This document shows positions 27,768-36,056 of a DNA stretch of 64,000 nucleotides, one piece after another (the first letter of the stretch is position 1; each line of letters opens with the position of its first letter). A program made the translations under genes and the position numbers. The DNA lies in the NCBI RefSeq assembly GCF_021495345.1, contig NZ_CP099397.1:2542001-2606000 (forward strand), read 5' to 3'. Source of the stretch: Pseudomonas hydrolytica (GTDB lineage Bacteria; Pseudomonadota; Gammaproteobacteria; Pseudomonadales; Pseudomonadaceae). Below the pieces are notes generated by a model. That model made no database searches and was not told the origin of the DNA. It saw only the letters and a list, made by a program, of their open reading frames with translations.

Positions 27768-29267
27768 TCAGCCGCGCAGGGCTTGCGCAACGGCCCTGGC
27801 GGCATCCTCGATGGCAGATTCCGCATAGGGCGCGAAGCCCATCACCAAGCCCGGTGCTCTGACCCCGACGCAGTATTGCGACAGCGGCAAGGCATCGACG
27901 CCGGCCGCCTGCAAACGGGCAAAAGCCTCCCGCTCGTTCTCGACCTGCAAATGGCAGGCGATATCCATGCCCGCGCGAATTTCCGGCACCTCGATCAACC
28001 CTTGCCAGTGCTTGTGCGCCGCCTCGGCGAAGGCATCGGCCCGCGATGCATAGATCTTGCGCATGCGCCGCACGTGACGATCGAAATGCCCCTCATGAAT
28101 GAAGTCGGCCAGCACTGCCTGGGCCAGGCTGTTGGCATGACGCGACATCAGCGCCGCCGCGCGGGTGAAACTCTCCGTCAGATGTTCAGGCAGCACCAGG
28201 TAGGCCAGGCGAATGGCCGGAAACAGCAGCTTGCTGAACGTGCCGGCCAGGATCACCGAGTGCTCGGCGCCCGGCATGGAGCGCAACGCCGGAATAGGTT
28301 TGGCGATGAAGCGGTACTCGCTGTCGTAGTCGTCCTCGAAGATATAGCTGCCCTGCTCTGCCGCCCATTTCAGCAAGGCCAGGCGCCGCGCCGGCGACAG
28401 CTCACCACCCAGTGGTGCCTGGCGTGAGGGCGTGACGTAGGCCAGGCGCGCGCCAGGCGCCAAGCGCATGCCCTCTTCCACCTGCATGCCGGCTCGGTCC
28501 ACTGGCACGTCCACGCGGCGGATACCGGAGATGTCCATCAACTGCCGCGCGCCGGGATAACCCGGGTCTTCCATCCAGACCTGAGAGTCGCCTGGTGCCA
28601 GCAAGCGCAGGCAGATATCCAGGCCCTGCTGCACGCTGCCGAGCACCAGAATGCGCTGCGGCGAAACCTGTACCCCACGGGCGATGGCCAGGTAGCCGGC
28701 GATGGCCTCGCGCAGCGAGGGCAAGCCCGCCGGATCCGAATCGAGCAGCATGGTCAGGCGCGAGCTGCGCAGTTGCTGCGTGTGCAGCTTGCGCCACAGG
28801 TCGATGGGAAAGGCGTTGATATCGCCACGGTGAGGAAAGAACGGACGCACGCCGGTTGGCAACGTTCGCCGAGAGAAGATCGGCTCGATCTCGGCCAGAC
28901 GTTTCAGCCAGGGCGTTTCGGGGGCGACGCGCTGCTCTTCCACCTTGGCGACCACCTTGCGCCGAACGTAGCCCGCATTCAGCGTCGGGTCCGGCAGCAC
29001 CTCGCTGACCCGCGTCCCGCTGCCAGTACGTGCCTGCAGGTAGCCTTCGGAAAGCAGCTGTTGATAGGCCGCCTGCACCGTGCCGCGGGCCAGGCCGTAG
29101 TGCTCGGCCATGGCGCGCGTGCTGGGCAGCTTGCTGCCTGCCGGCAGACGGCCACCGAGAATCGCGCGGCGCAGCGACTCGTACAGCCAGCCCTGCAGGC
29201 TGGCTCCCTCCTCCGGTGTTCCCAGCGGCAGGAACACCACCTGTGGCGCAGCCTTCTCGAGCGGCAT
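27768..29267 (-). CDS. MocR-family regulator (GntR HTH fused to aminotransferase fold)
   Basis: 499 residues. The N-terminal GntR winged helix has LYESLRRAILGGRLPAGSKLPSTR and AEHYGLARGTVQAAYQQL. The type I aminotransferase domain has the PLP lysine in AGTFSKLLFPAIRLAYLV. MocR proteins use PLP chemistry to sense amines or amino acids. Start at 29267, with GGAG 5 nt upstream; the frame reaching 29288 begins at a GTG without support. It is divergent from the flavoprotein at 29388, a possible target. Confidence 0.9.
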   Translation of the reverse strand: MPLEKAAPQVVFLPLGTPEEGASLQGWLYESLRRAILGGRLPAGSKLPSTRAMAEHYGLARGTVQAAYQQLLSEGYLQARTGSGTRVSEVLPDPTLNAGYVRRKVVAKVEEQRVAPETPWLKRLAEIEPIFSRRTLPTGVRPFFPHRGDINAFPIDLWRKLHTQQLRSSRLTMLLDSDPAGLPSLREAIAGYLAIARGVQVSPQRILVLGSVQQGLDICLRLLAPGDSQVWMEDPGYPGARQLMDISGIRRVDVPVDRAGMQVEEGMRLAPGARLAYVTPSRQAPLGGELSPARRLALLKWAAEQGSYIFEDDYDSEYRFIAKPIPALRSMPGAEHSVILAGTFSKLLFPAIRLAYLVLPEHLTESFTRAAALMSRHANSLAQAVLADFIHEGHFDRHVRRMRKIYASRADAFAEAAHKHWQGLIEVPEIRAGMDIACHLQVENEREAFARLQAAGVDALPLSQYCVGVRAPGLVMGFAPYAESAIEDAARAVAQALRG

Positions 29268-29387
29268 GTCGGCTCCAAAGTGGATCACTTGTTTTCACGA
29301 ATAATGGATCAATACCTTGATCCAAGCCAGCGGCAGAATCCTTTCCGCAGTCAGCCAACACCTTCACTCACTACGGGAAATCACAAC

Positions 29388-30593
29388 GTGAAACAGCAAA
29401 TCCTGATCATCGGTGCCGGCTTCGCCGGCATGTGGAGTGCCCTGAGCGCGATCCGCCTGCTGGACCAGCACAAACGCCTGGATGTGGACGTCACCCTGCT
29501 TGCCCCACAGGCCGAGCTGCGCGTGCGTCCGCGCTTCTACGAGGCCGACGTTTCCACCGCCGTAGCCCCGCTCGGGCCGCTGTTCGATGCGGTCGGCGTG
29601 CGGTTCGTGCCGGGCAGCGCTACCCGCATCGATGCGGCGGGCAAGCGGGTTATCTATCGCGGCGCAGGCGGCGCCCAGGCCGAACTGAGCTTCGACAGGC
29701 TGATCCTGGCGTCCGGCAGCCAGGTGGCGCGCCCGCCGCTGGCTGGCATCGATCGCTTCGCCTTCGATGTCGACAGCCTCGAGTCGGCGCAAAGGCTCGA
29801 AGCCCATCTGCAGGGCCTGCGCCACAAGCCGGCCAGCCAGGCGCGTAATACCGTGGTGGTGGTCGGTGGCGGTTTCACCGGTATCGAAACGGCCACGGAG
29901 ATGCCGGCGCGGCTGCGCGCCATTCTGGGTGACGAGGCCGACCTCCACGTCATCGTCGTCGATATGGGCAAGCAGGTCGGCAGCGTCATGGGCGAGCAGA
30001 TCGCCTCGGTGATCGCCGAAGCCAGTGACACGCTGGGTGTGACCTGGAAGCTGGGCAGCCCGGTGTCGATGGTCGACGCTCAAGGCGTGCAGCTCGACAA
30101 CGGCGAACGCATCGAGGCCAACACCGTGATCTGGACCGTAGGGGTGAAAGCCTCGTCACTGACCCAGCACATCGACGGCGAGCGCGATGCCTTCGGCCGC
30201 CTGCACGTCGACCGCAACCTGAAGGTACTGGGCCAGCACGCCGTCTACGCCACGGGCGATACCGCGTATGCCGCGGTGGACGACCTTGGCAACCATGCGC
30301 TGATGACCTGCCAGCACGCCATCGCCCTCGGTCGCTCGGCCGGCAACAACGCCGCGGCGGATCTGCTCGGTGTCGAGCCGATTCCCTACCGTCAACCCAA
30401 GTACGTCACCTGCCTGGACCTCGGCGCCTGGGGCGCGGTATTCACCGAAGGCTGGGAGCGCAAGGTGGTGCTGACGGGCAAGGAAGGCAAGGAGCTCAAG
30501 ACCCAGATCAACACCCAGTGGATCTATCCGCCACAAGCCGAGCGGGCCGTCGCCCTGGCCGCGGCCGACCCGTTGATTCCGGTGGTGGCTTGA
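29388..30593 (+). CDS. FAD/NAD(P)-dependent oxidoreductase, NDH-2-like
   Basis: 401 residues from a GTG at 29388 with GGGAAA upstream; the open frame further upstream is antisense to the MocR gene. It has FAD-binding IIGAGFAGMWSA, NAD-binding VVVVGGGFTGIETATEM, and AVYATGDTAYA near the end. It belongs to the family of type II NADH dehydrogenases and related quinone reductases. It is shorter than classic NDH-2 and without an obvious membrane anchor, so the acceptor is unknown. Confidence 0.87.
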   Translation: MKQQILIIGAGFAGMWSALSAIRLLDQHKRLDVDVTLLAPQAELRVRPRFYEADVSTAVAPLGPLFDAVGVRFVPGSATRIDAAGKRVIYRGAGGAQAELSFDRLILASGSQVARPPLAGIDRFAFDVDSLESAQRLEAHLQGLRHKPASQARNTVVVVGGGFTGIETATEMPARLRAILGDEADLHVIVVDMGKQVGSVMGEQIASVIAEASDTLGVTWKLGSPVSMVDAQGVQLDNGERIEANTVIWTVGVKASSLTQHIDGERDAFGRLHVDRNLKVLGQHAVYATGDTAYAAVDDLGNHALMTCQHAIALGRSAGNNAAADLLGVEPIPYRQPKYVTCLDLGAWGAVFTEGWERKVVLTGKEGKELKTQINTQWIYPPQAERAVALAAADPLIPVVA

Positions 30594-30664
30594 GCACGGG
30601 CGCGGCGCCCTCCCGCCGCGCCTAAACCCAAGCTGAACGGCGTGCATTATGGAGCGCGGGAAAG

Positions 30665-30693
30665 TTGTCAGGCATCCATGCAAGACCTAAGAT
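30665..30693 (+). promoter_or_regulatory. sigma-70 promoter of the mgtE leader
   Basis: -35 TTGTCA (30665-30670), a 17-bp spacer and -10 TAAGAT (30688-30693). This predicts a start near 30700, about 445 nt before the mgtE ATG and 25 nt before the first small ORF. Confidence 0.6.
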
Positions 30694-30724
30694 CCCGCCC
30701 GTTCGAATTCCAGGAGTTCTTGCC

Positions 30725-30775
30725 ATGGACAGTTCCCATAGTCGATCCCGTATCGACCTACCCCAGGCAAGGTAA
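30725..30775 (+). CDS. upstream ORF 1 of the mgtE leader, 16 codons
   Basis: Encodes MDSSHSRSRIDLPQAR and a TAA. A strong AGGAG (30712-30716) lies 8 nt before the ATG, which few random small frames have. Its last codons contain GGCAAGGTA (30766-30774), an exact complement of TACCTTGCC in the next hairpin. A ribosome at the stop codon would decide which pairing forms. The role is inference. Confidence 0.5.
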   Translation: MDSSHSRSRIDLPQAR

Positions 30776-30823
30776 CCGCGAGTCCCTCCTCGCCACTACC
30801 TTGCCGGCCTGGCAGGTAGTGGC
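30766..30823 (+). promoter_or_regulatory. mutually exclusive hairpins in the mgtE leader
   Basis: Structure A pairs GGCAAGGTA (30766-30774) with TACCTTGCC (30797-30805), 9 bp. Structure B pairs GCCACTACCT (30792-30801) with AGGTAGTGGC (30814-30823), 10 bp, plus three more pairs across a bulge. Both use 30797-30801 and 30803-30805, so only one can form. Further hairpins follow at 30897-30914 (GCCAACG/CGTTGGC) and 30965-30976. Confidence 0.6.
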
Positions 30824-31005
30824 ATGCAGCGATCGATCTTCGGTCGTCTCCAACCACTCCCTCCCCTTCATGCCGCAGTGCGGTCAGCTGGTGTTCGCCA
30901 ACGAAGCCGTTGGCGATAGCGGCCGCGCATCCGCGCTGAAGTAACAAGCGACGCCACACCGTCGGGGCTCGAGCCCTGGCCTTCATCAACCCGCTGGAGA
31001 GCGTC

Positions 31006-31101
31006 ATGGACCCCGAACCTAGTCGATCTTGCCCTTTTTACATCCCCTTCCTTACCCGTTATCGGCCTGCGGGCACCGGGGCCTGTCCATGGTCTGACTG
31101 A
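31006..31101 (+). CDS. upstream ORF 3 of the mgtE leader, MgtL-like start MDPEP
   Basis: A 31-codon frame beginning MDPEPSRSCP with six prolines in all. GGAG at 30996-30999 lies 6 nt before the ATG, an ideal distance. The start resembles MgtL of Salmonella ([17 protein letters not shown]), where alternating acidic residues and prolines destabilise the ribosome when Mg2+ is low. The stop at 31099-31101 lies 2 nt before the stem that holds the mgtE ribosome binding site. Function and kinship are inference. Confidence 0.5.
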   Translation: MDPEPSRSCPFYIPFLTRYRPAGTGACPWSD

Positions 31102-31103
31102 CC

Positions 31104-31145
31104 GGGCATGCCTGCGGCTGCCAAAGGCCGCAAAGGAGCATGCCC
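31104..31145 (+). promoter_or_regulatory. stem-loop sequestering the mgtE ribosome binding site
   Basis: GGGCATGC (31104-31111) pairs perfectly with GCATGCCC (31138-31145), and inside it TGCGGC (31113-31118) pairs with GCCGCA (31127-31132). The core AAGGA of the Shine-Dalgarno (31133-31137) is left as a bulge, and the stem ends directly at the ATG at 31146. Translation of the small ORF ending at 31101 would open the base of the stem. Confidence 0.7.
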
Positions 31146-32531
31146 ATGAACCGCGAAGACTTGCTGTTCTCGATTCGCACCCTGTCCCGCTCGTTGGATG
31201 CCGCGAGCTTTGCCAGCTTCGTCAGACACACACATCCCTCCGACCTGGCCGAAGCACTGGATGTACTGCCCCCGGAGCAGGCGCTCGCCCTGCTGCTGAC
31301 TCTGGCTGCGCCGACACGCGCCGAGCTTTTCGTCCATCTGCCCGAACAGCGCCAGGACAGCATGCTGCGCGCCATGTCCCGCGAAGCCGTGGTGCAGTTG
31401 TTCGAACACATGCCGTCGGACGACCGTGCCGACCTCTACAACCGTCTCGGCGAGCAGGACAAGCACAAGCTGCTACCAGCCCTGGCCAAGGTCGAGCGCG
31501 ACGACATCCTACGCCTGGCCGCTTATGCCGAAGGCACGGTCGGCTCGGTGACCACCTCGGATTACGTCCATGTATCTCCGCAGATGACCGTGGCCGAGGC
31601 ACTGGCCCATGTGCGCGCCACCGCTCCGGACAAGGAGACCATCTACAGCCTCTACGTGCTCGACCAGGAGCACCGCCTCAGCGGTACCGTGTCGTTGCGC
31701 GACCTGGTGCTTGCCGATGCGCAGGCCAGCATCGGCACGATCATGCGCCGCGATCCGGTTTTCGCGCGTGCCCATTGGACACGCGAGCAGGCCGCCGAGC
31801 TGATCCGTCATTACGACCTGCTCGCGCTGCCGGTCACCAATGGCGGCGAGCGCATGATCGGCATCGTCACGGTGGACGATGCCATGGACATCGAGAAGGA
31901 GCAGGACGCCACCCAGCTCGCCCGCTTCGGGGGTACGGCCAGCCTGGGCGCCCAGGATCTGGACGTACTGGCCTCACCGCTGCGGCAGATGTTCAAGGTG
32001 CGCGTGTTCTGGCTGGTGATCCTGACCTTCTTCGGCGTCGTGACCAGCACCTTCGTTGCGGCGCAGGAGGAGCTTCTCACCCAGGTCATCGTGCTGGCCG
32101 CCTTCATCGCCCCGATCGTGGACATGGGCGGCAACACCGGCAGCCAGTCGGCCACCCTGGTAATCCGAGCTATGGCGTTAGGCGATCTCAGGCTGCAATG
32201 GCGCGATGTGGGCTTGATCATCAAGCATGAACTGCCGGTGGCAGCCGCGCTGGGCGTCGCCATCGCGGCACTGGAAGTGGTACTGGCTTACTTCGCCAAA
32301 GGTGTCGGCTTCGACGTACTGATGGTGGTGGGCTTGAGCATGCTGGTGTGCACGGTACTCGGCGGCGTCATCGGTGCGCTACTGCCGTTCCTCGCCCGGC
32401 GCATCGGCACCGATCCGGCGACGCTGTCCTCGCCACTGATCACCTCGGTTATGGACCTGCTCGGCGTATTCATCTACTTCGCTTTCGCCTACGCCTTGCT
32501 CGGCGATCTGCTGACCCAGGCCGCGGGCTGA
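31146..32531 (+). CDS. mgtE: MgtE magnesium channel/transporter
   Basis: 461 residues. An N-terminal superhelical MgtE_N domain (residues ~1-125) is followed by two CBS domains (~135-250) that sense Mg2+ in the cytosol, then five membrane helices. The segment APIVDMGGNTGSQSATLVIR in the pore carries the conserved Asp of the ion path. Start at 31146, where AGGAG lies 7 nt upstream; the in-frame ATG at 31140 is too close to that site. It is preceded by the long structured leader described separately. Confidence 0.94.
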   Translation: MNREDLLFSIRTLSRSLDAASFASFVRHTHPSDLAEALDVLPPEQALALLLTLAAPTRAELFVHLPEQRQDSMLRAMSREAVVQLFEHMPSDDRADLYNRLGEQDKHKLLPALAKVERDDILRLAAYAEGTVGSVTTSDYVHVSPQMTVAEALAHVRATAPDKETIYSLYVLDQEHRLSGTVSLRDLVLADAQASIGTIMRRDPVFARAHWTREQAAELIRHYDLLALPVTNGGERMIGIVTVDDAMDIEKEQDATQLARFGGTASLGAQDLDVLASPLRQMFKVRVFWLVILTFFGVVTSTFVAAQEELLTQVIVLAAFIAPIVDMGGNTGSQSATLVIRAMALGDLRLQWRDVGLIIKHELPVAAALGVAIAALEVVLAYFAKGVGFDVLMVVGLSMLVCTVLGGVIGALLPFLARRIGTDPATLSSPLITSVMDLLGVFIYFAFAYALLGDLLTQAAG

Positions 32532-32552
32532 GCATACGAACACGCTCCGCAC

Positions 32553-32584
32553 CTGGCCATTGCTCGGTAGACCGGCATGGCCAG
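32553..32584. terminator. hairpin between mgtE and the AraC gene
   Basis: CTGGCCAT (32553-32560) and ATGGCCAG (32577-32584) enclose a 16-nt loop that may pair further. It lies between convergent stops. There is no T run, so termination activity is uncertain. Confidence 0.4.
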
Positions 32585-32596
32585 ATGCGGGCGCCT

Positions 32597-33466
32597 TTAC
32601 GGCCAGTTGCGGTAGATTCGCGCCGACAGCTGCGGTGGCGGCTCATGGACGGCCTGGCGTAGCCATTCACCCGGCGGCAGGCCGACCTGCTGCGCGAAGG
32701 TTCGCGAGAATGAAGCCTGCGAGCTGTAGCCGACCGCATCGGAGACGATCTTGATCGGCACACCGTCGCGCATCATGTCCTGCGCCACCTTCATGCGCCA
32801 CGCGGTGACGTAGGCCATGGGCGCCATGCCCATCACCTCGGTGAACAAAGCGGCGAACTTCGAGCGCGACATCTTCGCCAGATCCGCCAGGCGCTCCACG
32901 CTCCACTGTATCGCCGGCTCCTGGTGAATGCAGAGCAGCGCCGGCCCGAGGCGGCCATCCTGCAGAGCGAAGAGCAAGCCGCTGGTGATCCGCCCCTGGT
33001 TGACCGCACGGCGCACCAGCAGCACGAAGACGTATTCGAACAACAGATTGAGCGCCTTGCTGCGGCCCGGTGCCGGATTGCGGAACTCGTTGACCAGGGT
33101 GGCGATCACCGGGCCTAGCTGCTCCAGGGCGGCCAGGGGAAACACCAGGGTCTCCAGCAGCCCCAGAGGGAAAGGCTGTTGACCGCTACGCCCGAACTGG
33201 AACGAGGCGCAGATCAGCTCAAGACCAGCGGGGTCACGCACGTGCAACTGGTAGCAACAGGTGCTGGGGCAGAACAGCACGCTGGGTTCGTTGATGGCGA
33301 CACGAGGCAGACCAGGCTGGACCATGTCCACCCCGCCGCGCTCGATCACATGGATAAACGCCATGCCAGGTGGTTTGTCCAGCACCAAGGTCCCTTCAAC
33401 CGCGCCTGCAAAGAACAGACGCCCTTGCAAAGTGGTACGTTCAAAGAACTCGGAAAGCACATCCAT
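32597..33466 (-). CDS. AraC-family regulator with cupin N-terminus
   Basis: 289 residues. An AraC-type cupin sensor (MDVLSEFFERTTLQGRLFF ... FCPSTCCYQLHV) is followed by two C-terminal helix-turn-helix motifs: WSVERLADLAKMSRSKFAALF and IKIVSDAVGYSSQASFSRTF. The start at 33466 fits the family opening, but the ribosome binding site is weak. The frame extends to 33526. The inducer and targets are unknown. Confidence 0.85.
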   Translation of the reverse strand: MDVLSEFFERTTLQGRLFFAGAVEGTLVLDKPPGMAFIHVIERGGVDMVQPGLPRVAINEPSVLFCPSTCCYQLHVRDPAGLELICASFQFGRSGQQPFPLGLLETLVFPLAALEQLGPVIATLVNEFRNPAPGRSKALNLLFEYVFVLLVRRAVNQGRITSGLLFALQDGRLGPALLCIHQEPAIQWSVERLADLAKMSRSKFAALFTEVMGMAPMAYVTAWRMKVAQDMMRDGVPIKIVSDAVGYSSQASFSRTFAQQVGLPPGEWLRQAVHEPPPQLSARIYRNWP

Positions 33467-33862
33467 GGGAAAGATGACCTGATCCTGATTGTTTGAGATG
33501 AACGGAACGAACGAGGGGGCTCGCACGCCCCTGTTCTGGGACTATCGCCCCAGCCGCTCAGTTCAATCTCAATGCGCCATGACAACCCCTGGCTGGCTGG
33601 AAGTGGCGCCCCCAGAATCTGCCGCGCGGACGCAGCCACGGCCGTTTCGGCGCCGCCTCGCTGTCGACGCCCCTGGCCGTCCGGCTTCGGCAGGGCTGGC
33701 CACTCAACGCACAGGGGTGTGTTCGCCCGGCGTCGAGCTCGGCGCAGACGAACTCACGCCAGCCGGGCAAGCGCTCAAGCGATTGAACACAGAGGGGGTC
33801 GAGCTGGAGTCAGGTAACCGATCAGGCCAGTCCTTGCCGCCCGGCAGCAAGGATCATCCCGC
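33467..33862. other. intergenic region, no gene supported
   Basis: About 400 bp upstream of the AraC gene and downstream of cheV. Short frames exist but have neither family likeness nor start signals. A weak hairpin CCTTGC/GCAAGG at 33832-33852 follows the cheV stop and may help end its transcript. Confidence 0.4.
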
Positions 33863-34756
33863 TCAGGAGCGCCCGTCCATCTGCCGGAAGGCGTCCAGCA
33901 ATGCCTGGGTCAGGTCCACCGAGGAGAACTTGGTCAGCACCGCGTTGGCGCCCACCGAGCGGGCCTTTTCGGTGTTCATGGTGCTGTCCAGCGAGGTATG
34001 CAGCAGCACGTAGGTGGCGGCGATATCGGCGCTGCGGCGGATTTCCCGCACTAGGTTGTAGCCGTCCATTTCCGGCATCTCGATATCCGAGACCAGCAGT
34101 TCGAACGGCATCTCGGCCTGCTGATAATCATGCAGCTGCTCCAGCGCCGCCTGGGCACTGCGCACGGCCGTGCAGTCGAGGCCGAGTTGGCGCAGCACGT
34201 TGAGTGTCTGCTGCAACGCAACCTGGGAATCGTCCACCAGCAGCACTCGGCGCCCCTGCAGCAACTGCTGGTCCCTGCTCTCGAGCAAGCCCTCGATGGG
34301 CGCCTGGTCGAGCGCCGGCGCGATGTCGTGCAGCACCTTCTCGATATCGAGGATCTGCACGATGGCGCCGTCGATCTGCGTCACCCCGGTGATGAAGGCG
34401 CGGTTGCCGGCAGCCGCGGGCGGCGGACGCACGTCACGCGTCGAGCATTGCACGATGCGCTCGACGCTCTTCACATGCAGCCCCTGCCGCGAACGACTCA
34501 CTTCGGTGACGATCAGGCAGCCTTCGTCTTCGCTGGAAACACCGCGTTCGCCGATGGCGCGGGCCAGGTCGATCACCGTCAGTGCCGAACCGCGCAGCGT
34601 GGCGATGCCGCGCACGTGCGGATGGCGATTGGGCAGTTTGGTCAGAGCCGGGCAAGGAATGATCTCGTTGACCTTGAGCAGGTTGATCCCCAGCAACCTG
34701 CCGCTATGCAGACGAAACAACAACAGCGATAGCGCGTCACCGGTGACGAGACTCAT
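33863..34756 (-). CDS. cheV: chemotaxis coupling protein CheV
   Basis: 297 residues. An N-terminal CheW domain (SLLLFRLHSGRLLGINLLKVNEII ... VRGIATLRGSALTVIDLA) is followed from about residue 170 by a receiver domain with RVLLVDDSQ, phosphorylation Asp in LLVSDIEMPEMDGY, and Lys in LTKFSS. It couples chemoreceptors to CheA and adapts by phosphorylation. It stands alone, away from a che operon, as is common for CheV paralogues. Confidence 0.94.
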   Translation of the reverse strand: MSLVTGDALSLLLFRLHSGRLLGINLLKVNEIIPCPALTKLPNRHPHVRGIATLRGSALTVIDLARAIGERGVSSEDEGCLIVTEVSRSRQGLHVKSVERIVQCSTRDVRPPPAAAGNRAFITGVTQIDGAIVQILDIEKVLHDIAPALDQAPIEGLLESRDQQLLQGRRVLLVDDSQVALQQTLNVLRQLGLDCTAVRSAQAALEQLHDYQQAEMPFELLVSDIEMPEMDGYNLVREIRRSADIAATYVLLHTSLDSTMNTEKARSVGANAVLTKFSSVDLTQALLDAFRQMDGRS

Positions 34757-34816
34757 GAAACGATCCTTGAACGAACGGTAGGCTTGCTGGATATAGCGAC
34801 CGCAAGGCCACGGACT

Positions 34817-35839
34817 TTAATCCGTGGCCAGTTGCAGAGCCACTCGCCCACGATTCGGGCAGGTTTCCATGTAGCGATGAGCCGCGACGAAGTCCTCGAA
34901 AGCGAAGACCTTGTCGATCACCGGCGTCAGCAGACGGTCGGCAGTCATCTGGTTGATGTGCGTGAGCGCTCGCTGCACGGCCTCGTTGTTGGGCTCGATG
35001 CCCAGCTCCGGGCAACCGGTGAAATCCAGCACGCAGTGACGGAAGAACTGCAGATGCTTCTTGAACGCCGCACAGGCCGGGAACGCCGTGTCGTTGCCGC
35101 CGTTGATCCCGTACAGGATCAGCTTGCCACGTGGCGCGGCGATGTCGCCCAGCAGCTTCATCTGCGGACCGGCACACTGGTCGAGGATGATCTCGACGCC
35201 CTTGCCTTCGGTGTAGCGCTCCACCTCCAGAACCAGGTCCTGCTCCTCGGTCACGATCACCTTGTCGGCGCCGAGGCCGCGGAGAAACTCGCGATCATCG
35301 GCCGAACCGGTGGAGACGATGACCTTGGCGCCCAGCGCCTTGGCCAGTTGCACGGTCTGCGGCGCCATGCAATGGCTGGCCTCGGTGATCAGCACGTGCT
35401 GCCCCGGCTTGAGGTGGGCAAGATCATTCAGCGCCAGATAGCCGAACAACAGGCTGGTGTAATGAACGCTGGCCTCGACCGGGCTGAGCACGTCGGGATA
35501 ACGGGTCAGGGCGTGAGCGGGCATGAGCACCAGATCACCCCAGGTCGGATAACGATTCGGTGTGCTGGCCGGGAAACCGGCCACGGCGGTGCCGACTTCG
35601 AAGTCGCTGACGCCTTCGCCCAGCGCGGCCACGCTGCCGGCCAGTTCGAAGCCGATGCCCGACGGGAGCTTGGCCTGCTCGGCCGCCAGGTTCTGCCGCC
35701 ACAGCACGTCTTTCCAGCCAAGGCCAACGGCCTGCACGCGCACCAGCACTTCACCTGGGCCGGGCACGGGCGTTGGAACCTCCTCGTACTGGAGTACTTC
35801 GGCATCGCCGAACTTATGGAAACGGATCATGCGGGACAT
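34817..35839 (-). CDS. mexS: MexS-type MDR-family oxidoreductase
   Basis: 340 residues of the medium-chain dehydrogenase / quinone oxidoreductase family: MIRFHKFGDAEVLQYEEV, GIGFELAGSV and a Rossmann segment GQHVLITEASHCMAPQTVQLAKALGA. It lies divergent from mexT beside mexEF-oprN, exactly as MexS does in P. aeruginosa. There MexS is thought to remove an electrophile that otherwise activates MexT, so its loss turns on the pump. The substrate is unproven. Confidence 0.88.
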   Translation of the reverse strand: MSRMIRFHKFGDAEVLQYEEVPTPVPGPGEVLVRVQAVGLGWKDVLWRQNLAAEQAKLPSGIGFELAGSVAALGEGVSDFEVGTAVAGFPASTPNRYPTWGDLVLMPAHALTRYPDVLSPVEASVHYTSLLFGYLALNDLAHLKPGQHVLITEASHCMAPQTVQLAKALGAKVIVSTGSADDREFLRGLGADKVIVTEEQDLVLEVERYTEGKGVEIILDQCAGPQMKLLGDIAAPRGKLILYGINGGNDTAFPACAAFKKHLQFFRHCVLDFTGCPELGIEPNNEAVQRALTHINQMTADRLLTPVIDKVFAFEDFVAAHRYMETCPNRGRVALQLATD

Positions 35840-35910
35840 CGCTTACCTCGAGCTTGATCGCGGATTAACACTTCAATGACTGTGGACTCTATCCGCTGTG
35901 GGTCGGCAGC

Positions 35911-35932
35911 ACTATCAGACTCCATCGATAGT
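35911..35932. promoter_or_regulatory. dyad in the mexS-mexT intergenic region, candidate MexT operator
   Basis: ACTATC and GATAGT (6-bp arms) are separated by 10 bp, 72 bp from the mexS start and 125 bp from the mexT start. It resembles the ATC-N9-GAT nod-box type bound by MexT but with one extra base in the spacer. Confidence 0.5.
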
Positions 35933-36056
35933 CTTCATGCCTGGCAGTGATTCGGCGACTTTCATTCCGTCACGCACTGCCCGTACTATTGCCCAGGCAA
36001 AGGCTCTCATTGCCACGCCGTGCTGACAAGGCCCGTTTTCCTCGGATGGTACCCGG

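Noticed and set aside
30824..30919. Second small ORF in the mgtE leader (starts MQRSIFGRLQPLPP)
   Set aside because: It has only a weak Shine-Dalgarno, buried in the hairpin arm; kept out as a gene although its proline run is noted.
30642..30944. 100-codon frame over the mgtE leader
   Set aside because: It begins before the predicted promoter -35 and has no start signal or recognisable protein; the regulatory structures explain the DNA better.
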